Part shown: positions 59,183-64,000 of the stretch, piece after piece
Position numbering within the stretch: the stretch's first letter is position 1
Layout of the letters: each line of letters opens with the position of its first letter
Source: Isoetes taiwanensis
Taxonomy: Eukaryota; Streptophyta; Lycopodiopsida; Isoetales; Isoetaceae
Reading direction: 5' to 3'
Length of the DNA: 64,000 nt
NCBI GenBank assembly: GCA_021234155.1
Contig: JAJEKV010000013.1
Coordinates: 9,716,031 to 9,780,030 of the forward strand
Made by a program: the position numbers and the translations under genes
The notes under the pieces: generated by a model
Seen by the model: the letters and a program-made list of their open reading frames with translations, nothing else
Told to the model about the DNA's origin: nothing
The model's database searches: none

Positions 59183-59839
59183 TGTTGGGCGAATTCCCCA
59201 TATCCACCCAGCATAAGGGGGGGTGTGGCAAACACAAAATTTTACTTCTGGAATAGAGAATAACCAAAGAAAATCTAGAACCAAGAACTTAAATTGGTGC
59301 ACCAAAAATTAACTCTTTTGATAACAAGGAGGAATACAAAGCTTCGGGTAGATTTGGATGTGGAGGAGGCTCTCACCCTCCTCCTTGAGCTCTGCCACTA
59401 AGCCCATATAGGCTACATTCTGCCACGAGCCTGAGAGAGAGTGAGCTTTTGTTTTTCCAAAATATTTATACAAACAAAATTTAATCTAGACCATCCAAGA
59501 TTTTAGCACCACTTAATCTCAACCCTCCACTGCACCACTTAATCTCAATCTTCCATCTCCACCACTTCATCTTGACCCTTTATTTGCACCACTTAATCTT
59601 GGCCTTTCATCCCAATCATACAATTTTAACCATTGCCCAAACAATTAAATACATGGTCTCACAACATTATGGTGGCTCTGTTGACAAGTTGCCTTCAACA
59701 CGAGGTCCAATCTCCCCATGTTCCCTGTTGCAACTGGCCTAACTTTCACCATAAAATTTTAGACCACTACATCATTGCCCAAAATTAAAAAATAGTGGTT
59801 TCTTAATGTTGGCCAAATGTGCCAACATTTGAGCCAACA
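59183..59839. repeat. LTR, left copy (657 bp)
   Basis: Begins TGTTGGGCGAATTCCCC and ends TTTGAGCCAACA. It contains several CACCACTTAATCT repeats near 59,500-59,600. Confidence 0.85.
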
Positions 59840-60836
59840 TGAATGCCCAAACAAACATGGCCGGTCTCTCGGCCAAAAACTTCAACTGCATAATACATTT
59901 TAGGCATAGGACGAGCAAGGAAAAAACTGAGGCACATAAAGGTTTAGTATGAAATCGAAAGGTTTAAAATAAAATAGGTGGATCACAGGGGAGGTTATCA
60001 GCCAGATAAAAGAATAGGGCAAATATAAGGGCAACGGGAGGCGATATGGCGGCAGAGTGCAGGCATGGCAAGCGGCAGAGCAGTTAGGTTTGTGTAGGTA
60101 AGGAGCAAGATAGGCTATAGCGGTTTCTAGATTGCGTGAAAGAGCAACATGCAAAGCAGAGGATATAAGATTGGCAAGCAAAGCAGAGCAGAAAGAAAAA
60201 AGCTTATGCGTTTGGATTCGAAAGTTATGGCATCGGTCTTGCAAATCGACCTTGCTTGTGCAGTGTAAGCATAGAAAATCGAGAGCATATGGCACCGGGT
60301 CGCTATCTCGATATTAAAGCGTAGATTTGGAATCGATATGAGCTTTTGTGTAGGTAAGAAAAAAAACAAGGTGAAAAGCTTCCATCGCTCTTGAGATATC
60401 GCATTATGCTTCTTCAAACCGGCCTTGGCTTCTTCACTAATTTGTAACAGAAAAAAACTTGCTCACAGATATCCAAGACTGGCTTGCTTCAAAGAAACCA
60501 CCATGTTTTTCTTGATGGAGTTTGCACGTAAAACCACCATGCTTTTTCATGATGGAGTTTGCGCATTACTGGGATAATCGAGGTATCTTCTTCTGCACAT
60601 CTTTTGGCCATTTGAATGGTTTCTCTTGCAGGTAGAATCTTCCAAAAATTTGCTCCGAATACATTTGACTTTCTCATACTATGATCGCATCATTCTTGAT
60701 AACATCAATAAGTATGGATCTTTTAGAAAATATCTCATGCTTCCGCTCTTGCTCCTCAAACAAATCGGGAACCAGATTCATATGGGGAAGAAAACCCGCT
60801 CAAATGAACAGGGGTCCCTAAGAATCGAACCATTTA

Positions 60837-61492
60837 TGTTGGCTGAATTCCCCATATCCACCCAAAGATAAGGGGGTGTGGCAAAACACAAAATTTTACT
60901 TCGGGAAACAGAGAATAACCAAAGAAAATCTAGAACCAAGAACTTAAATTGGTGCACCAAAAAATTAACTCTTTTGATAACAAGGAGGAATACAAAGCTT
61001 CGGGTAGATTTGGATGTGGAGGAGGCTCTCACCCTCCTCCTTGAGCTCTGCCACTAAGCATATAGGCTACATTCTGCCACGAGCCTGAGAGAGAGTGAGC
61101 TTTTGTTTTTCCAAAATATTTATACAAACAAAATTTAATCTAGACCATCCAAGATTTTAGCACCACTTAATCACAACCCTCCACTGCACCACTTAATCTC
61201 AATCTTCCATCTCCACCACTTCATCTTGACCCTTTATTTGCCCACTTAATCTTGGCCTTTCATCCCAATCATACAATTTTAACCATTGCCCAAACAATTA
61301 AATACATGGTCTCACAACATTATGGTGGCTCTGTTGACAAGTTGCCTTCAACACGAGGTCCAATCTCCCCATGTTCCCTCTTGCAACTTGCCCAACTTTC
61401 ACCATAAAATTTTAGACCACTACATCATTGCCCAAAATTAAAAAATAGTGGTTTCTTAATGTTGGCCAAATGTGCCAACATTTGAGCCAACA
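60837..61492. repeat. LTR, right copy (656 bp)
   Basis: Begins TGTTGGCTGAATTCCCC and ends TTTGAGCCAACA, followed directly by the GCACC target duplication. Confidence 0.85.
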
Positions 61493-62485
61493 GCACCGTT
61501 ACTAACCGCCATGTTCAACTTGGCGTTGCGGGAAGGTTTTTCCCCGCAGTGGACCACTAGCAGGGTTGTCCCAATCTACAAGGAAGGAGACCCGCACTGC
61601 CCGACCAATTACTGGATCATCATGATCAGCTCAATATTTGCAAAGCTCCTTGCTGAAATCCTTGAGCAGGAATTGACAAGATTGGCAGAGGTATTAGAAG
61701 TGCAGACGCTCATGCAGGCAGGATTCAGGCCGAGGCACTCAACCATTGATCATACACGATGCGGACTTTGGTTGAGGACAGCAGGAACCATCGGCAAGAT
61801 CTGTATTGCTGCTTCGTAGACCTCGCAAAGGCTTTTGACATCGTACTCCGGAAAAGTTTGTGGACAAGATTAAAGCACTCGGCGTCCCCGTGGAACTATA
61901 GAACGCAAATGTACATGTTATATGAGACGGCATGTTACCGTGAACTAACGGTCAACCATTTGAGAGCAGTATCGGGGTCTTCCAGGGATGCCCTCTCTCT
62001 CCCACGCTATTTGGCCTATATATTGATCAGTTGGAGAGATGGCTTGCTGATAATGGAGGCAGTTTGGCTCAACTTCTATACCGAATCACCAAGCAACTAG
62101 TCTATGCTGATGATGTAGACCTCCTGGCTCACACTCAGGTGGGCATGCAACACCATCTCGATGCCCTGGACACATTTTCCAGGTGACTGATATGCGCGTC
62201 AACTTGGCCAAGACCAAGGTGGTCCCGAAGCTGTATGATTGGGCCCACCAGTCGCACCTATTGAAGGTGCTAGTAGAACCTGTATTTTGTATGGGGTCGA
62301 TGTCTGGGGCCCGGTGGTTTCCCTCGCCACTTGGAATGACTTGGGGCAGGTGCAGAAAGCTTTCTTGGCATGGGCCCTGGGAGTAAAGTCCACAGTTCCA
62401 TACCAGATACCCAAACCTGCCTGATTTCCTCTCGATGCGCAGGGAGCTTGCCTTTAGAGCTAGGAGTCAGCACAAGGGTTTTGGA
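61493..62485 (+). mobile_element. LINE family A, second copy, right part (reverse transcriptase)
   Basis: The LINE resumes after the LTR element with APLLTAMFNLALREGFSPQW, RVVPIYKEGDPHCPTNYW and QAGFRPRHSTIDH. Shifted frames follow: CCFVDLAKAFDIVL, GVFQGCPLSPTLF (about 61,972), QLVYADDVDLLAHT (about 62,096) and VSLATWNDLG...GVKSTVPY (about 62,320). FVDLAKAFD and YADD carry the catalytic aspartates. It is about as decayed as the 5-10 kb copy. The 3' tail is absent; sequence of another L1 begins at about 62,486. Confidence 0.85.
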
Positions 62486-63932
62486 CTAGGTGATTTTGAG
62501 ATCCATAAATCCATTGGCACTGACCCTGGTTTTTAGATTCCTATGCCATTCAGAGAGGATGGGTTTGGATATGCATACAGAAGGATAGTTTGTTTGAGGC
62601 AAGTTGACCTCGAGGACCTCGCCCAGGCAATTAGATATGGCTGTTAGATGCGAGCGAGTCCAGAATGCCGGGGGGAGATTGGAAAAGTTAATCCAAGTTG
62701 AAGTACAAATACAATCCTCCTTCCCGGGAATGAAATCGGCTGTCCATCTCATGATGTAAAAGGGAGAGTTGGAGATAAAATCAAGCTTCCTTCTAAGAAT
62801 AGAATGGACACTGATTTCATCTCTGCACACCACCTAGAAGGTCTTGCTGTCAAGCTTCAGGATGGACAGGATGGGAATGTGCTGGTTTTTGGTAATCCAT
62901 AACTTAATTTCATTATGAGACAGGCATTTAATCGGAAAATGTATAAGAATAGCCTTTCTGGAGAATATATCAGTAGCAGAGGAGTCCTGTACCTCAAAAA
63001 GATCAATGAAATTCCTGTTACTATCTTTAATATTAAAACCAGAAACCTTAGGAGAGGTTACATCTATCAGAAGTACATTTTTGTAAGACAGATGAGAGTT
63101 CAAACCTTTGGCTTTGTCTCCTTTACCCATGACCGGAATTGCATTGCTGATCTTGTCATCTCCTATTTTGGTCTTTACAATGTTGAGTCCAGAGAGCTTG
63201 ACATCATGGCAATTTCCAGTCACAGGTGTCAATTTCCACCGGGTTGAAGAAGCCATTGCTATCCTTGATGCTGCATTTTTTAGCATTTTTCTTCAGCCTC
63301 ATCTGATATACCTCCAAGGATGTCGCAATCACTTTCGGAATTTCTTCATTCTTTAAGGTCACTTTGAAAGCCCTCCTGTGCCTTTCAATCACATGGTCCT
63401 TTGCATTTTTCCATCTTCCGATCAGCCGGATACTCGCCTTGGTGGCTCCTTTCAAACCGTCCCATCGAATAATAAGGTCTTTTACCTTGGCCAGCAACTC
63501 GTCCATAGAAGCCCTGAAGATACTATTCTTAAGGCTGCAGCAGTCGGATTCTGTGTGTCCTTGTTTCACCGTTATAAGTTTATACAGGGAAGTATCCATT
63601 TCCTGTGCAAACCCCAGCATGTTCCATATCCAATCTTTATCGTTGGCTCTACCCTCCCAGTAATCTCTGTCAATCATATCCATTTTCTCTTTGCCTGTAA
63701 TAGCAACTTCTTCTTGAATTCCCATATATACCGCGGCTGCCCTTTGTTGATCCTTGATGATTTCCAGCCCCGTATAGATTTCTTTGAGTAATTTCCACCA
63801 CTGATCCTTCCTATCCTCGAGCCAAATTATCTGAGTCCATTCTTCATCCTCAACGTTGGTTCTCACCCCCGATGATCCAGCCCCACTCTTCTTGGTGTTC
63901 ATCATCTTGGAAAGAGCCCAAACGATCCACAC
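62486..63932 (-). mobile_element. L1-type LINE ORF1 (DUF4283-like), minus strand
   Basis: The minus strand opens at 63,932 (MWIVWALSKMMNTKKSGAGS) and runs to 63,204. After a frame change it continues with KAILIHFPIKCLSHNEIKLW and, in the next frame, RRKLDFISNSPFYIMRWTAD, STWINFSNLPPAFWTRSHLT and AISNCLGEVLEVN. The order SPFYIMRW.ADF, WINFSNLPP.FW and LG..L is that of the DUF4283 RNA-binding region at the start of plant L1 ORF1. At least two frameshifts break it. ORF2 would lie downstream, below 62,486, but is missing. The upstream end leaves the window. Confidence 0.7.
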
Positions 63933-64000
63933 AAATAGGAAGGAAGACGGAGGGAGCCGGAAAGATGAAGACAGGTACCAAGAGAAAGGAAAGGCTGCTT

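Larger units (their letters stand above)
59183..61492. mobile_element. Non-autonomous LTR retrotransposon inserted in LINE A
   Basis: Two direct repeats of 656-657 bp (59183-59839 and 60837-61492) start TGTTGG and end GCCAACA. They flank a 997-bp internal region and are bordered by GCACC on both sides. The LTRs differ by scattered small changes. The internal region has no gag, protease, integrase or reverse transcriptase, so it depends on another element. No primer site or polypurine tract decides the strand. A short repeat (ACCACCATG.TTTT...GATGGAGTTTGC, about 60,500-60,562) lies inside. Confidence 0.85.

Noticed and set aside
1-64000. CRISPR arrays, prokaryotic operons or ribosome-binding sites
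   Set aside because: The sequence is eukaryotic with spliced genes; no regularly spaced short repeats with unique spacers occur.

Overview
This looks like nuclear DNA of a land plant with a large, repeat-rich genome. The evidence is split genes with GT..AG introns, a nuclear-type exon for a plastid ribosomal protein (uL6c), degraded pentatricopeptide-repeat (PPR) sequence of the kind expanded in seed-free plants, and plant Ty1/copia, L1-type LINE, CACTA-like and Helitron-like elements. A fern or other non-flowering plant is my best guess, from the style of the PPR and LINE sequences only. No prokaryotic, organellar or CRISPR feature is seen.

Layout. 0-1.1 kb: 5' half of an ankyrin-repeat gene (minus), running off the left edge. 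2.1-2.7 kb: three tandem hairpins with a shared loop and different stems, then a tRNA-derived SINE. 3.8-4.1 kb: a decayed fragment, possibly NOPCHAP1-like. 5.4-10.5 kb: a GC-rich, decayed LINE (minus). 11-16 kb: L1 pieces on both strands and the 3' end of an old copia element. 17.5-21.2 kb: a ruined PPR gene (minus). 22.1-22.4 kb: the last exon of plastid uL6. 22.9-23.3 kb: a small two-exon gene that ends inside a young copia LTR. 23.3-39.6 kb: a copia element cut in two by an inversion, with pieces of an ARF GTPase gene at both breakpoints and a ruined FKBP/TPR gene in the inverted block. 39.6-54.2 kb: mostly anonymous AT-rich DNA with Helitron ends, an L1 insertion with perfect target duplications, and LINE 3' ends. 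55.7-56.5 kb: an unrecognised split gene. 58.3-62.5 kb: a second copy of the 5-10 kb LINE family, interrupted by a non-autonomous LTR retrotransposon. 62.5-63.9 kb: ORF1 of another L1 (minus).

The most informative part is 23-40 kb. The 5' half of one copia element lies on the plus strand and its 3' half lies 11 kb away on the minus strand. Both have 186-bp LTRs that differ at one base and both are flanked by the same 5-bp target duplication (ACAAT). Undoing a single inversion (about 27,136-39,055) brings the two halves together within a base or two. It also brings the first exon of an ARF gene next to its later exons, with the middle ARF exons missing.

Few genes here look intact. The ankyrin gene and the small two-exon gene have good splice logic, and the uL6c exon is clean but isolated. 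Most other coding signal is transposon or pseudogene.
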